This document shows, piece after piece, positions 35,712 through 44,154 of a stretch of DNA of 64,000 nt. Made by a program: the position numbers and the translations under genes. The stretch is from an uncultured Clostridia bacterium. Its GTDB lineage: Bacteria; Bacillota; Clostridia; TANB77; CAG-465. Under the pieces are notes generated by a model, which saw nothing but the letters and a program-made list of their open reading frames with translations, did not search any database and was not told the origin of the DNA. How positions within the stretch are numbered: position 1 is the stretch's first letter; every line of letters begins with the position of its first letter. The DNA lies in NCBI GenBank assembly GCA_944388585.1, contig CALXJI010000002.1:1-64000 (forward strand), given 5' to 3'.

Positions 35712-36581
35712 TCACTCCCCCTTTTTATTTACTATTCCATGTATCATAGAAATATCTGTAGGAACTATATATTTTGCTCCTATTTTTTCAGCTACAACTA
35801 AAACAAATGCACACATTGCTCTTGTTGCATACCACCAATCTGGTTCGGCTACTCTCTTCCTTATATTATCCAATGAAATTTGCGTATAATATTTTCTAGT
35901 ATCTTCTATTCTAGTATTTATATCCATCATTATTGGTGCCATTTTATCATTATATAAACTATTTTCAAAAAATCTTATTCCAGAATTTCTTGCAAAATAC
36001 TCATGTCCTCCACCAGCAAGTATTAATATATCTGTCTTAACGTTTGGAACAGTTATTTTATTACTTATATATTTTTCAATTTCCTCCAAGCTTGTTGTTG
36101 CATAATCGTTTGCTAAATCTGGATATTCATTTAAAATGTCCATAACACCTATTTTATTATTGCACATCTGTTTTATTCCATTATTATAATATGAGATTTC
36201 TGTTGATCCACCTCCGCCAACAAAAACAACTGCCTCTTTAACAAATTTAGTAGCACCATAAACTGTATACTCATTTTCTTTTTCAGAAGATATTATATTA
36301 AATTCTATTCCCGTTTTACTTTTAAAATAGTCTAAAAAATTATTCCTTTCAATATCACTTAGTTGTCTAAACACACTTGTACCACATACAAATATATTAT
36401 CTGATTGTATATTATTTACAAGATCTATAAGTTTTTGTATGTCTTTTGAATATAATTTATTTTCAATTTTAAAATGTCTTTTAAATTCAATAGGAACTGT
36501 ATTTAAATGTACTACATTACTTCCATCAAATTTATCTATTTTTGTACAAGTAGATCCAACTTCAACAACTATTTTTTCCAT
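35712..36581 (-). CDS. Ppx/GppA-like phosphatase-fold protein
   Basis: 289 residues of the ASKHA fold: V-E-V-G-S-T-C-T-K-I (phosphate 1), the Ppx-type I-I-S-S-E-K-E-N-E-Y-T-V-Y-G-A, and V-F-V-G-G-G-G-S-T-E-I-S (phosphate 2). It resembles the N-terminal unit of exopolyphosphatase/pppGpp phosphatases but is shorter, so the substrate is uncertain. The frame continues upstream into tRNA-Leu, but GGAGG lies 6 bases before the ATG at 36581. Confidence 0.82.
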   Translation of the reverse strand: MEKIVVEVGSTCTKIDKFDGSNVVHLNTVPIEFKRHFKIENKLYSKDIQKLIDLVNNIQSDNIFVCGTSVFRQLSDIERNNFLDYFKSKTGIEFNIISSEKENEYTVYGATKFVKEAVVFVGGGGSTEISYYNNGIKQMCNNKIGVMDILNEYPDLANDYATTSLEEIEKYISNKITVPNVKTDILILAGGGHEYFARNSGIRFFENSLYNDKMAPIMMDINTRIEDTRKYYTQISLDNIRKRVAEPDWWYATRAMCAFVLVVAEKIGAKYIVPTDISMIHGIVNKKGE

Positions 36582-36658
36582 AATACCTCCTAAAAGCAAA
36601 AATATGCATACTCCACAAAATTCGTATGCATAAAACAAACTCCTTGATGGAGTATTTA

Positions 36659-36745
36659 TGGTACCGATGGTGGGGCTCGAACCCACACGCTTTTAAAAGC
36701 AAAGGTGTTTGAGACCTTCCTGTCTGCCAGTTCCAGCACATCGGC
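36659..36745 (-). tRNA. tRNA-Leu(CAA)
   Basis: Long-variable-arm tRNA of 87 bases: acceptor GCCGATG / CATCGGT (a G-U first pair), anticodon loop CTCAAAC giving CAA, variable stem, T-loop TTCGAGC, and encoded CCA. Confidence 0.95.
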
Positions 36746-36747
36746 AA

Positions 36748-36773
36748 AAAAGAGCAATTTTCATTGCTCTTTT
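36748..36773 (-). terminator. Terminator of the TPR gene, overlapping the tRNA-Leu start
   Basis: Stem aaaagagcaa / ttgctctttt followed on the minus strand by a T run. It ends 3 bases before the tRNA-Leu 5' end. Confidence 0.9.
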
Positions 36774-36802
36774 ATTATACAATATTTATAAAGATATTGC
36801 AA
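36774..36802 (-). promoter_or_regulatory. Promoter of tRNA-Leu
   Basis: Minus strand TTGCAA (36802-36797), 17-base spacer, TATAAT (36779-36774). The expected start near 36767 falls inside the first arm of the TPR terminator, so tRNA transcripts would lack the full hairpin. Confidence 0.85.
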
Positions 36803-36805
36803 CAT

Positions 36806-38029
36806 TTATTCTTCTTTTTTATTACTATCTACTCTAAATCCTGTTCTTGTCATATCTATATCGTCATATAAAATACTTTCTTTTTTATCATCTTGTTTAT
36901 TTTCTTTAGAAAACCAATTTTTTCTGTTCTTCTTTCTTTGCTCGATTTCTTCTTTTTCCTCTAATTCTTCTTCTGCAATTTTATCTTTTCTATTTTTTAA
37001 AAATTCATCTATTCTTGATCTCATTGCATTAAATACAAATTCATTTTCTATTATATTTATATAATTACTATCATTATTAACTAAATATTCTATAATACTC
37101 ATTGCTTTATCAAACTCATTTTTTGTAACATATATTATTGCAATTTTATAGTAAGCTTTTAATCCGTATTCTTCATCTTTTATTATTTCATTATATAAAT
37201 TTAAAGCATCATTATATTTTCCCTTTAACAATTTTATATTACCTAAACTATAAATAGCTTCTTTTATATCTGGATTAATAACTAATGCAAATTCTAAATT
37301 TTTCTCTGCATCATTTGTCTTTCCAAGCTCCAATTGTATCATAGCTAAATTATATATTAACTCATATGATTCAACATGGTAATCTAATGCTTTTTTATAT
37401 ACTTCCTCAGCTTGGTCAAATTCACCTTTGTTTGCAAGTAAAATTCCAAGTGCTTCATAAGCATCATAAAAAGTTGGATCTATTTCTATAGCTTTTTTAT
37501 ATACATCAATAGCAGGGTCAAAATCTTCTTCTTTTTCTAGTATATTACCAAGTTTAAAATATGCTTTATAGTTTTTATCATCTAGATCTAATACATTATA
37601 TAAAATATCTTTGGCATTTTCAAAGTCTTGTATTTCATAAAAACAACTAGCTAATAGATATAAATTTTCACTATTTCTTCCTTGTGTATTTATTATTTTT
37701 TGTAATGTAGCTATACATTTTGTATATTTTTGTTTCAAATAATAATTTTGAGCTTTTTTATATAATAATTTCTTACCAAAACTAATATTATTATATTGTA
37801 ATATAGCAAATATACAAGGTAAGAAAAATATTCCTATTAAAAGTGGTATTTGATATCTTATTCTTAAATTTACATCATAAAATACTATTGGTAAATATAA
37901 ACCCAAAGAAAATGCTGTAATGGATATTAATATTAAATTTCCTGGGGCATATTTTTTAACATAATTGATTGATAAATATGTTATTAAGATTATAGCTACG
38001 ACTATTACTATTATATTATCAATTATCAT
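36806..38029 (-). CDS. Membrane-anchored TPR protein
   Basis: 407 residues. Three hydrophobic segments in the first ~85 residues (I-I-D-N-I-I-V-I-V-V-A-I-I-L-I-T-Y-L; N-L-I-L-I-S-I-T-A-F-S-L-G; I-P-L-L-I-G-I-F-F-L) are followed by about seven TPR units (A-Y-F-K-L-G-N-I, A-Y-E-A-L-G-I, A-I-Y-S-L-G-N) and a charged tail. It is a scaffold with unknown partners. GGAGG is 8 bases before the ATG at 38029; the longer frame to 38119 would run over the region next to the murC promoter. Confidence 0.82.
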   Translation of the reverse strand: MIIDNIIVIVVAIILITYLSINYVKKYAPGNLILISITAFSLGLYLPIVFYDVNLRIRYQIPLLIGIFFLPCIFAILQYNNISFGKKLLYKKAQNYYLKQKYTKCIATLQKIINTQGRNSENLYLLASCFYEIQDFENAKDILYNVLDLDDKNYKAYFKLGNILEKEEDFDPAIDVYKKAIEIDPTFYDAYEALGILLANKGEFDQAEEVYKKALDYHVESYELIYNLAMIQLELGKTNDAEKNLEFALVINPDIKEAIYSLGNIKLLKGKYNDALNLYNEIIKDEEYGLKAYYKIAIIYVTKNEFDKAMSIIEYLVNNDSNYINIIENEFVFNAMRSRIDEFLKNRKDKIAEEELEEKEEIEQRKKNRKNWFSKENKQDDKKESILYDDIDMTRTGFRVDSNKKEE

Positions 38030-38118
38030 TTGCTCTATCCTCCGCACACGTATTATATAACATTTTTTGTCAACTTTCAAGCTTATAATACATATTATAT
38101 CTAATTTTTTATCGTACA

Positions 38119-38147
38119 TTGACTAATAGGGTATAATAATGTATAAT
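38119..38147 (+). promoter_or_regulatory. Promoter of murC
   Basis: TTGACT (38119-38124), 17-base spacer, TATAAT (38142-38147). Confidence 0.9.
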
Positions 38148-38175
38148 AAACAATGTAAAAAGGATGTGACTATCA

Positions 38176-39606
38176 ATGAATAAAGACTTTGACGCTTTAA
38201 AAAATATACATAAAATACATATGATTGGTATTGGTGGCGTAAGTATGAGTGGTATTGCACTAATACTAAAAAAAGATGGTTTTGAAGTTAGTGGCTCAGA
38301 TAAAAATTATGGTGATATGATAGATATATTAGAAAAAAATGATATACATGTTTATATTGGCTCTAATGCAGATCTAGTAAAAGATGCTGATATTGTTGTA
38401 TATACTTCTGCAATAAATCAACACGATCCAGAATTTGTAAGAGCTAAAAGTTTAGGAATTCCTACATATGAAAGAGCTAAATTTCTTGGTTTACTTTTAA
38501 ATAGTTATAAAAGACCTATATGTATATGTGGTACACACGGAAAAACTACTACTACATCTATGATATCATCTATATTTATAGATGCAAATATGGATCCAAA
38601 TGTTCAAGTTGGATCAAAGTATGAAAAATTAAACAATTCAAATTATAGACTTGGTAATTCTGAATACTTTATACTTGAAGCATGTGAATATGTAGATAGT
38701 TTTTTAAACTTTCCACATCATTGTGCTACAGTACTAAATATAGAAGCTGAACATTTAGACTATTTTTCAGATATTGAAGATATAAAAAAATCTTTCAAAA
38801 AATTTATACTAATGTTACCAGAAAATGGAATTTTAGTAATCAACCAAGATGATACACATTGCATGGAAGTTTTAGACGACTGTATAGATGATTTGCAAAA
38901 GAAAGGTGTTAGAATATTTAAATTTTCACTTAGTGATCCAGATGCATATATATATGCTAAAAACTTTAGCTGTAATATAAAGGGATTCTATTCTTTTGAT
39001 GTAACAGACCCTAGAAATGGTAAAACATATAACTTCTATCTAACAGTTCCAGGTATTCACAATGTTTATGATGCCTTAGCTGCTATAACAACATCTCTAG
39101 CATATGGAATAAAATTTGAAGATATGCAAAAAAGTTTAAGCAAATTTTGTGGTGCTAAAAGGAGATTTGAATTTAAAAAAACAATTGCTCCAAATGTAGA
39201 GCTTTATGATGACTATGCTCATCACCCAACAGAAATAAAAGCTACACTTGCAGCAGCAAAGCAAAAGGAACATAATAAAATAATTGCAGCTTTTCAACCG
39301 CATACTTTTTCTAGAACTAAAGAACTACTAACAGACTTTTCTCATGCTTTCAAAGATGCTGATGTTGTATTATTAATGGATATCTATGCAGCAAGAGAAA
39401 AAGATGATGGTACAATATCTTCAAGAGATATAGAGAAATTAATAAATAAAGAGAATAAAAAAGCTTTTTATACACAAAATTTAGAAAAAACAGCTCAAAA
39501 AATAAAAGAAATTATAGAACCTGGCGATATAGTTCTTTCTATAGGAGCTGGAACTATAACTCACTTAGCAGATTATTTTGATGATATAAATGAAAAAAAA
39601 GATTAA
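38176..39606 (+). CDS. murC: UDP-N-acetylmuramate--L-alanine ligase
   Basis: First Mur ligase adding L-Ala to UDP-MurNAc in peptidoglycan synthesis. 476 residues with the UDP-binding G-I-G-G-V-S-M-S-G, the ATP-binding C-G-T-H-G-K-T-T-T-T, E-A-C-E-Y, and the C-terminal Y-D-D-Y-A-H-H-P-T-E-I. Monocistronic with a strong promoter and terminator. The start has AAGGATGTG about 8 bases upstream. Confidence 0.96.
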   Translation: MNKDFDALKNIHKIHMIGIGGVSMSGIALILKKDGFEVSGSDKNYGDMIDILEKNDIHVYIGSNADLVKDADIVVYTSAINQHDPEFVRAKSLGIPTYERAKFLGLLLNSYKRPICICGTHGKTTTTSMISSIFIDANMDPNVQVGSKYEKLNNSNYRLGNSEYFILEACEYVDSFLNFPHHCATVLNIEAEHLDYFSDIEDIKKSFKKFILMLPENGILVINQDDTHCMEVLDDCIDDLQKKGVRIFKFSLSDPDAYIYAKNFSCNIKGFYSFDVTDPRNGKTYNFYLTVPGIHNVYDALAAITTSLAYGIKFEDMQKSLSKFCGAKRRFEFKKTIAPNVELYDDYAHHPTEIKATLAAAKQKEHNKIIAAFQPHTFSRTKELLTDFSHAFKDADVVLLMDIYAAREKDDGTISSRDIEKLINKENKKAFYTQNLEKTAQKIKEIIEPGDIVLSIGAGTITHLADYFDDINEKKD

Positions 39607-39637
39607 AATAGATTCCAAGAAAAACTTGGAATCTATT
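39607..39637 (+). terminator. Terminator of murC
   Basis: Thirteen-bp stem aatagattccaag / cttggaatctatt with a 5-base loop, then TTTC. Confidence 0.9.
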
Positions 39638-39650
39638 TTCTTGTAAAAAA

Positions 39651-39676
39651 AATCTCAAAGCAAAAGCTTTGAGATT
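39651..39676 (-). terminator. Terminator of the tRNA pair
   Basis: Ten-bp stem aatctcaaag / ctttgagatt with a 6-base loop, followed on the minus strand by a T run, 14 bases past tRNA-Tyr. Confidence 0.92.
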
Positions 39677-39689
39677 TTAATATTTATAT

Positions 39690-39775
39690 TGGTGGGCAGG
39701 GATGGATTCGAACCATCGTAGGCGAAAGCCAACAGATTTACAGTCTGCCCCCTTTAGCCACTCGGGCACCTACCC
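39690..39775 (-). tRNA. tRNA-Tyr(GTA)
   Basis: Acceptor GGGTAGG / CCTGCCC, anticodon loop CTGTAAA giving GTA, long variable arm, T-loop TTCGAAT, encoded ACCA. Confidence 0.96.
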
Positions 39776-39784
39776 AAATATAAA

Positions 39785-39861
39785 TGGTGGGTCTTCAGGG
39801 ATTCGAACCCCGGACCATTCGGTTATGAGCCGAGTGCTCTGACCAACTGAGCTAAAGACCC
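39785..39861 (-). tRNA. tRNA with CAT anticodon (elongator Met or Ile2)
   Basis: Acceptor GGGTCTT / AAGACCC, anticodon loop CTCATAA giving CAT, T-loop TTCGAAT, encoded ACCA. The G-C first pair rules out initiator tRNA. Elongator Met and lysidine-modified Ile2 cannot be told apart safely by eye. Transcribed with tRNA-Tyr 9 bases downstream. Confidence 0.93.
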
Positions 39862-39882
39862 ACATCACTGTGGACAGTTATT

Positions 39883-39911
39883 ATTATAATCTACTTAATA
39901 TTAAAAGTCAA
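39883..39911 (-). promoter_or_regulatory. Promoter of the tRNA-CAT / tRNA-Tyr pair
   Basis: Minus strand TTGACT (39911-39906), 17-base spacer, TATAAT (39888-39883). Confidence 0.92.
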
Positions 39912-39997
39912 GCTTTTTTATTAAAAAAACAAGAAAAATACACAAAAAAATCACCATAATTATAGTTATGTAAAACTACATTTTATAAATACTGTAA

Positions 39998-40027
39998 AAG
40001 AGTATCTAAACAATTTTAGATACTCTT
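39998..40027 (-). terminator. Terminator of ychF
   Basis: Thirteen-bp stem aagagtatctaaa / tttagatactctt, 10 bases past the stop. Confidence 0.88.
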
Positions 40028-40036
40028 AATTTTTAT

Positions 40037-41131
40037 TTATACATTAAACCTAAATAAAATTATATCTCCATCTTGAACAACATAATCTTTTCCTTCAAGT
40101 CTAACAAGACCTTTTTCTTTTGTTGCATTCATACTTCCATATTTTATTAAATCATCATATGATACTACTTCAGCTTTTATAAATCCTCTTTCAAAATCTG
40201 AATGTATCTTTCCAGCGGCCTGTGGTGCCTTAGTTCCTTTTTTTATAGTCCAAGCTCTACACTCTTGTTTTCCAGCAGTAAGAAAAGAAATAAGTCCAAG
40301 TAAAGAATAACTCGCTTTTATTAATTTATCAAGTCCTGATTCATCAATCCCATAATCTTGCATTAATAATTCTTTGTCTTCATCTTCAAGTTCAGATAAA
40401 TCTTCCTCTAGTTTTGCACATAAAGTTATAACTTCAGCTCCCTCATTTTTAGCATACTCTTTTACTTTTAACACATTAGGATCATTTTCTTTATCTGCAA
40501 GTTGAGACTCTGATACATTAGCAACATAAATAACTTTCTTATCTGTTAAGAAAAACGCATCTTTTATAATTTCTCTTTCTTCTGATGTCATATCCATAGT
40601 TCTTACTGGTTTTCCTTCTTCTAAATGAGCTTTTATTCTATTTAGCAATTCTAATTCAGCTATAGCTTTTTTATCTCCAGATTTTGTTAACTTAGCAACT
40701 CTATCAATTCTTTTATTTAAAGTTTCAAGATCTGCAAAAACTAATTCTAATGATATTGTTTCTATATCATTTATTGGATCAATCTTTCCAGCAACATGAA
40801 CTATATTCTCATCCTTAAAACATCTAACCACATGAGCTATTGCATCAGTTTCCCTAATATGTGATAAAAATTTATTTCCAAGTCCCTCACCTTTTGACGC
40901 ACCTTTTACAAGACCAGCTATATCTACAAATTCTATTGTTGCATAAGTAGATTTATCTGTATCATACATCTTAGATAAAACATCAATTCTTTTATCTGGT
41001 ACACATACCATACCAATATTAGGTTCTATAGTACAAAACGGATAGTTTGCACTTTCTGCTCCTGCCTTTGTTATAGCGTTAAAAAGAGTAGATTTTCCAA
41101 CATTTGGTAATCCAACTATTCCTATTTTCAA
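40037..41131 (-). CDS. ychF: Redox-regulated ATPase/GTPase YchF
   Basis: Obg-family P-loop NTPase (OLA1/YchF) associated with ribosomes. 364 residues with G-L-P-N-V-G-K-S-T-L-F (G1), D-I-A-G-L-V-K-G-A-S-K-G-E-G-L-G-N (G3), the non-canonical A-N-V-S-E at G4 that gives ATP preference, and a C-terminal TGS domain (A-W-T-I-K-K-G-T-K-A-P-Q-A-A-G-K-I-H-S-D). AAGGA is spaced for a TTG at 41131 (M-K-I-G-I-V-G-L-P, the usual family start) rather than the GTG at 41140. Confidence 0.95.
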   Translation of the reverse strand: MKIGIVGLPNVGKSTLFNAITKAGAESANYPFCTIEPNIGMVCVPDKRIDVLSKMYDTDKSTYATIEFVDIAGLVKGASKGEGLGNKFLSHIRETDAIAHVVRCFKDENIVHVAGKIDPINDIETISLELVFADLETLNKRIDRVAKLTKSGDKKAIAELELLNRIKAHLEEGKPVRTMDMTSEEREIIKDAFFLTDKKVIYVANVSESQLADKENDPNVLKVKEYAKNEGAEVITLCAKLEEDLSELEDEDKELLMQDYGIDESGLDKLIKASYSLLGLISFLTAGKQECRAWTIKKGTKAPQAAGKIHSDFERGFIKAEVVSYDDLIKYGSMNATKEKGLVRLEGKDYVVQDGDIILFRFNV

Positions 41132-41237
41132 TTCAAACACTTCCTTTTTACAACTAATATTATATCAAAGAAAAATAAGTTGTCAAGAACATTAACAAAA
41201 CAGTAGAATTCCCATAAAATATATTGTGGTGATAATT

Positions 41238-41717
41238 ATGAATATAAAAAAATATTATTTAACAAAAAGTTTAAATACAAGAAGATTTGAAAAAATAAAT
41301 GAAGTAAAATATATTATAATTACTTCCTCTAAATATAAAGGATTTAGTGCGTTAAAAAATAGAAATATTATAGAAAAATTAAAATATAAAGAAGATAAAG
41401 AGTTTTCATGTCATTATATTATTGATACAGATGGAACTGTATTAAATATAATTCCTGAAAAGGAAAAAGCTCTTTGTAGTAGAATAGCTAATTTTGATGA
41501 TAAAAGTATTTCTATTATGCTTACATTAAATAAAAATGGGAACTATGATGAACTAGAAATCTTCTCTCTAGCTAAATTAATAAATAGCATCAAAAAAAGA
41601 TATAATATAAAGTCTGAAAACGTATTAACTGAATTTGAAATTAATTCCTCAAGAAAACCTATTCTTTTTTGTGATGAGCCAATATTATTATGGCAAATAA
41701 ATAATGCAATAAAATAG
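41238..41717 (+). CDS. Degenerate amidase_2/PGRP-like protein
   Basis: 159 residues resembling the N-acetylmuramoyl-L-alanine amidase fold: F-S-C-H-Y-I-I-D-T-D-G-T-V-L-N-I-I-P-E-K matches the usual HY-V-D-DG-T central strands. The zinc-site residues look lost: the first strand reads Y-I-I-I-T-S-S instead of I-x-H-H/x-T, and A-L-C-S-R replaces A-W-H-A-G. It may be a non-catalytic peptidoglycan-binding relative. No signal peptide is seen. GGTG is 7 bases before the ATG at 41238. Confidence 0.65.
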   Translation: MNIKKYYLTKSLNTRRFEKINEVKYIIITSSKYKGFSALKNRNIIEKLKYKEDKEFSCHYIIDTDGTVLNIIPEKEKALCSRIANFDDKSISIMLTLNKNGNYDELEIFSLAKLINSIKKRYNIKSENVLTEFEINSSRKPILFCDEPILLWQINNAIK

Positions 41718-41741
41718 GTACTAAAACTAATAGTACCTATT
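41713..41741. terminator. Terminator between convergent genes
   Basis: Eleven-bp stem aataggtacta / tagtacctatt with a 7-base loop, followed on the plus strand by TTTTT. Confidence 0.9.
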
Positions 41742-41928
41742 TTTTATCATACCTTTTTATTTTAGTAATGTTAGTTAGCTCTTCTGTCTTCACTTTTTGT
41801 TCATCTATAGAAGTTAAGTTACTTAAAGGAAATATAAAATCATATTTTTCCATATTTGGATTATTAGCGTCTTTTCTTTCAATATCTAATTCATATTCAA
41901 TGTTTTTCTTTCGATTGTTTTTTGACAC
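41737..41928 (-). CDS. Small hydrophilic protein (63 aa)
   Basis: A charged, Lys/Asn-rich protein without signal or membrane segment. The start is GTG with GGGGTG about 5 bases upstream. I do not recognise it. It is convergent with the degenerate amidase gene and shares its terminator. Confidence 0.55.
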   Translation of the reverse strand: MSKNNRKKNIEYELDIERKDANNPNMEKYDFIFPLSNLTSIDEQKVKTEELTNITKIKRYDKK

Positions 41929-41977
41929 AATATCACCCCAAATATAGTATTTGTATTTTTAATATTTTAATACAAAA

Positions 41978-42011
41978 AACACTTTAAATATTTTTTTATA
42001 TTTAAAGTGTT
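41978..42011 (-). terminator. Terminator of the sigma/anti-sigma operon
   Basis: Thirteen-bp stem aacactttaaata / tatttaaagtgtt just past the anti-sigma stop, followed on the minus strand by TTTTTTG. Confidence 0.88.
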
Positions 42012-42017
42012 ACTTTA

Positions 42018-42770
42018 TTATTTCAAATAATCTGATAAATTGAGTTCTTCCCAGTTGTTGTCCCCTAAATTTACCATATTTGTTTCTGGATCATATTCTT
42101 TAAAACCATATTTTACATTTTTACTAGCAAGCAGTTCTCCATTATTTTCTTCATATAAACAAGTTATATATTTTTTACCTATTTGAAGACCTTCAATTTT
42201 ATATGCTTCATAATAATTTATCTTTATGTTTTCACTTTCGTCCATTCCAACATCATTTTCATTATAATTTAAATTAGATGTTTTTAATTCAGATAAAGAC
42301 CAAATTCCTCCAGGAACCCAAAATTCTACTTTTTCCGCTTTATCGCCCTTATAGCAATTGAGTACTTTGGCTTTAACTTTTGTTATTGGATAACTATATT
42401 CTCCTTCATTTTTAGTTGAATATTCAATTATTTCCTCTACTTCAACCGAATATACAGCATCTAATTCTATATTTTCACTAAAACCATAAACATTATTTTC
42501 TATAGTAATTTCTTTACTATAAGTTGGTAATTGAGTATTATTTTCTGCTTGTAAAACTGTATTTTCTGAATTATTTACTTTGTTTATCCAAACAAAAACT
42601 CCAAAAACCACAACTGCTATTACAACAAAGCTTGCTGCAAATTTCACTATTTTATTTTTTCTTTTAATTGGTTTTACATCCTTTAATATTTTATCAAAGT
42701 CAAATATGTCACTAGGAATCTCAACTTCATCATATTTTTGTTTTAAGATTTCATCTATCTTTCCTCTCAT
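42018..42770 (-). CDS. Probable membrane-bound anti-sigma factor
   Basis: 250 residues. A short cytoplasmic N-terminus (M-R-G-K-I-D-E-I-L-K-Q-K-Y-D-E-V) ends in a basic stretch (P-I-K-R-K-N-K), then one membrane segment (F-A-A-S-F-V-V-I-A-V-V-V-F-G-V-F-V-W) and a beta-rich outer domain. The start overlaps the stop of the ECF sigma gene (TAATG), so translation is coupled. Topology and position are those of anti-sigma factors, although no classic ZAS motif is visible. Confidence 0.75.
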   Translation of the reverse strand: MRGKIDEILKQKYDEVEIPSDIFDFDKILKDVKPIKRKNKIVKFAASFVVIAVVVFGVFVWINKVNNSENTVLQAENNTQLPTYSKEITIENNVYGFSENIELDAVYSVEVEEIIEYSTKNEGEYSYPITKVKAKVLNCYKGDKAEKVEFWVPGGIWSLSELKTSNLNYNENDVGMDESENIKINYYEAYKIEGLQIGKKYITCLYEENNGELLASKNVKYGFKEYDPETNMVNLGDNNWEELNLSDYLK

Positions 42771-43297
42771 TATAATCCCATCCTCTCATTTTTAGATTTA
42801 ATCTTTCTTCTAATTCTCATTAAATTACATCTTACTGTATTTTCATTTATTTTTAATTTCTTGGATATTTCCTTATTTTCATATCCTCTTATATGCAGTA
42901 AAATTATCTGCTTTTCTTTATCATTCAAATTTCTAATAAGTGAAAAAATATCTATATTATTTTCTATACTATTATAGCTTTCTTCTTTGTCACTATAATT
43001 AGACTCTGCTATATCTTCAAAAGATAAATTATGCTTATCTTGTTTTCTATAAATATCATTACACTTATTAATTAATATCTTTTTTATCCAATATTTAAAT
43101 TTTTCTTCATTTCTTAATTTTTCTATTTTTATATATGCTTCCAAGACTGTATCTTGAACTGCATCTTTGGCATCTTCATCGTTACCTAATTTACTTCTTG
43201 CTAAGATGTATAATTCTTTTCTATAATCTTCATTAAATATTAATGAGAATGCTTGTTTATCACCCTTCCTTGCCTTTTTAATAAGTTCCTTATTCAA
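42770..43297 (-). CDS. ECF-type RNA polymerase sigma factor
   Basis: 175 residues with region 2 (A-F-S-L-I-F-N-E-D-Y, D-A-K-D-A-V-Q-D-T-V-L-E-A-Y, K-F-K-Y-W-I-K-K-I-L-I-N-K-C-N-D) and region 4 (I-L-L-H-I-R-G-Y-E-N-K-E-I-S-K-K-L-K-I-N-E-N-T-V). It is the first gene of a two-gene operon with its anti-sigma partner. The matrixin gene lies 100 bases upstream on the same strand. Confidence 0.93.
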   Translation of the reverse strand: MNKELIKKARKGDKQAFSLIFNEDYRKELYILARSKLGNDEDAKDAVQDTVLEAYIKIEKLRNEEKFKYWIKKILINKCNDIYRKQDKHNLSFEDIAESNYSDKEESYNSIENNIDIFSLIRNLNDKEKQIILLHIRGYENKEISKKLKINENTVRCNLMRIRRKIKSKNERMGL

Positions 43298-43396
43298 TTT
43301 TTTTCAACTCCTCCCTACAATTGATGCTATTATACCACAAAATTAAACAAATTGTGATACACTTTTAAAGTTTTTTGAAGAAGTAGACAATTAAAT

Positions 43397-43990
43397 CTAT
43401 CTATTATATAAATAATTTATTGAATCATGATCACACTGTTGAACAGTATTTACCTTAATATCAAGCAAACCTGGACACATTATGCTATAGCTACTTTCAT
43501 TATGCATAAGTCCAAATGCATGTCCCATTTCATGCTTAGCAGTCCTATAGTCATATGAATTAGCTAATCCTGTATTAAATACTATCTCAGTATAAAAATA
43601 ATTATATGTAGGAGTTTGTCCCTTTGGTGATGTCAATGTGCCATCTGTATTCCAAAAACTAGTATAACCAAGTGTAGTATCGTTTAAATAACTATCAGAT
43701 CCTGTATTTCTTCCATAAAAATCCATATGAGTAGCATAGTTACTAGATACTGCTGTCATATAGATTGGATTCCAACCATATCCTGTATCAACCCAATTAT
43801 TTGATGCTGATACTATTTGATTTTGATAACTTGAAGCTGTCCAATCTATATAATAGCAGCAATTACTAACCCCTCTTGAAAATCTTACATCATTAGGCAT
43901 TGTGGGTGTTCTTGCAAAAATACTACCTCCTCCTATACATGTAGCTAGAGTTAAAGTAATAAAAGTCATTCTTTTTAATTTATTTTTCAT
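43397..43990 (-). CDS. Secreted matrixin-like zinc metalloprotease
   Basis: 197 residues. A signal peptide (K-R-M-T-F-I-T-L-T-L-A-T-C-I-G-G-G, near I-F-A-R) precedes a compact catalytic domain with the metzincin zinc motif H-E-M-G-H-A-F-G-L-M-H and the Met-turn S-I-M-C-P-G. There is no obvious propeptide with a cysteine switch. It is probably an extracellular peptidase or a self-acting antimicrobial-type hydrolase. It lies upstream of an ECF sigma operon. A TAGACGAAAAA motif lies about 70 bases before the start. Confidence 0.88.
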   Translation of the reverse strand: MKNKLKRMTFITLTLATCIGGGSIFARTPTMPNDVRFSRGVSNCCYYIDWTASSYQNQIVSASNNWVDTGYGWNPIYMTAVSSNYATHMDFYGRNTGSDSYLNDTTLGYTSFWNTDGTLTSPKGQTPTYNYFYTEIVFNTGLANSYDYRTAKHEMGHAFGLMHNESSYSIMCPGLLDIKVNTVQQCDHDSINYLYNR

Positions 43991-44154
43991 ATATCTTCCT
44001 CCTTTATTATATAATACAAATGATTTATTGTCTATAATACAAAAATCACCCTTTTATCTTTATAGACGAAAAAAGGGAAATTAATGTTTCAAGTTACATG
44101 AAAAAATTTAATAAAAAGTTATTGCCATTACTAATATTTAAATTTACAAATTTT

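Noticed and set aside
36582-36686. Longer N-terminus for the Ppx/GppA-like protein
   Set aside because: It would read through the 3' end of tRNA-Leu; a strong GGAGG marks the ATG at 36581.
38030-38119. In-frame CGG in an upstream extension of the TPR gene
   Set aside because: The CGG belongs to the ribosome binding region (GCGGAGGA) before the ATG at 38029, so it is not translated.
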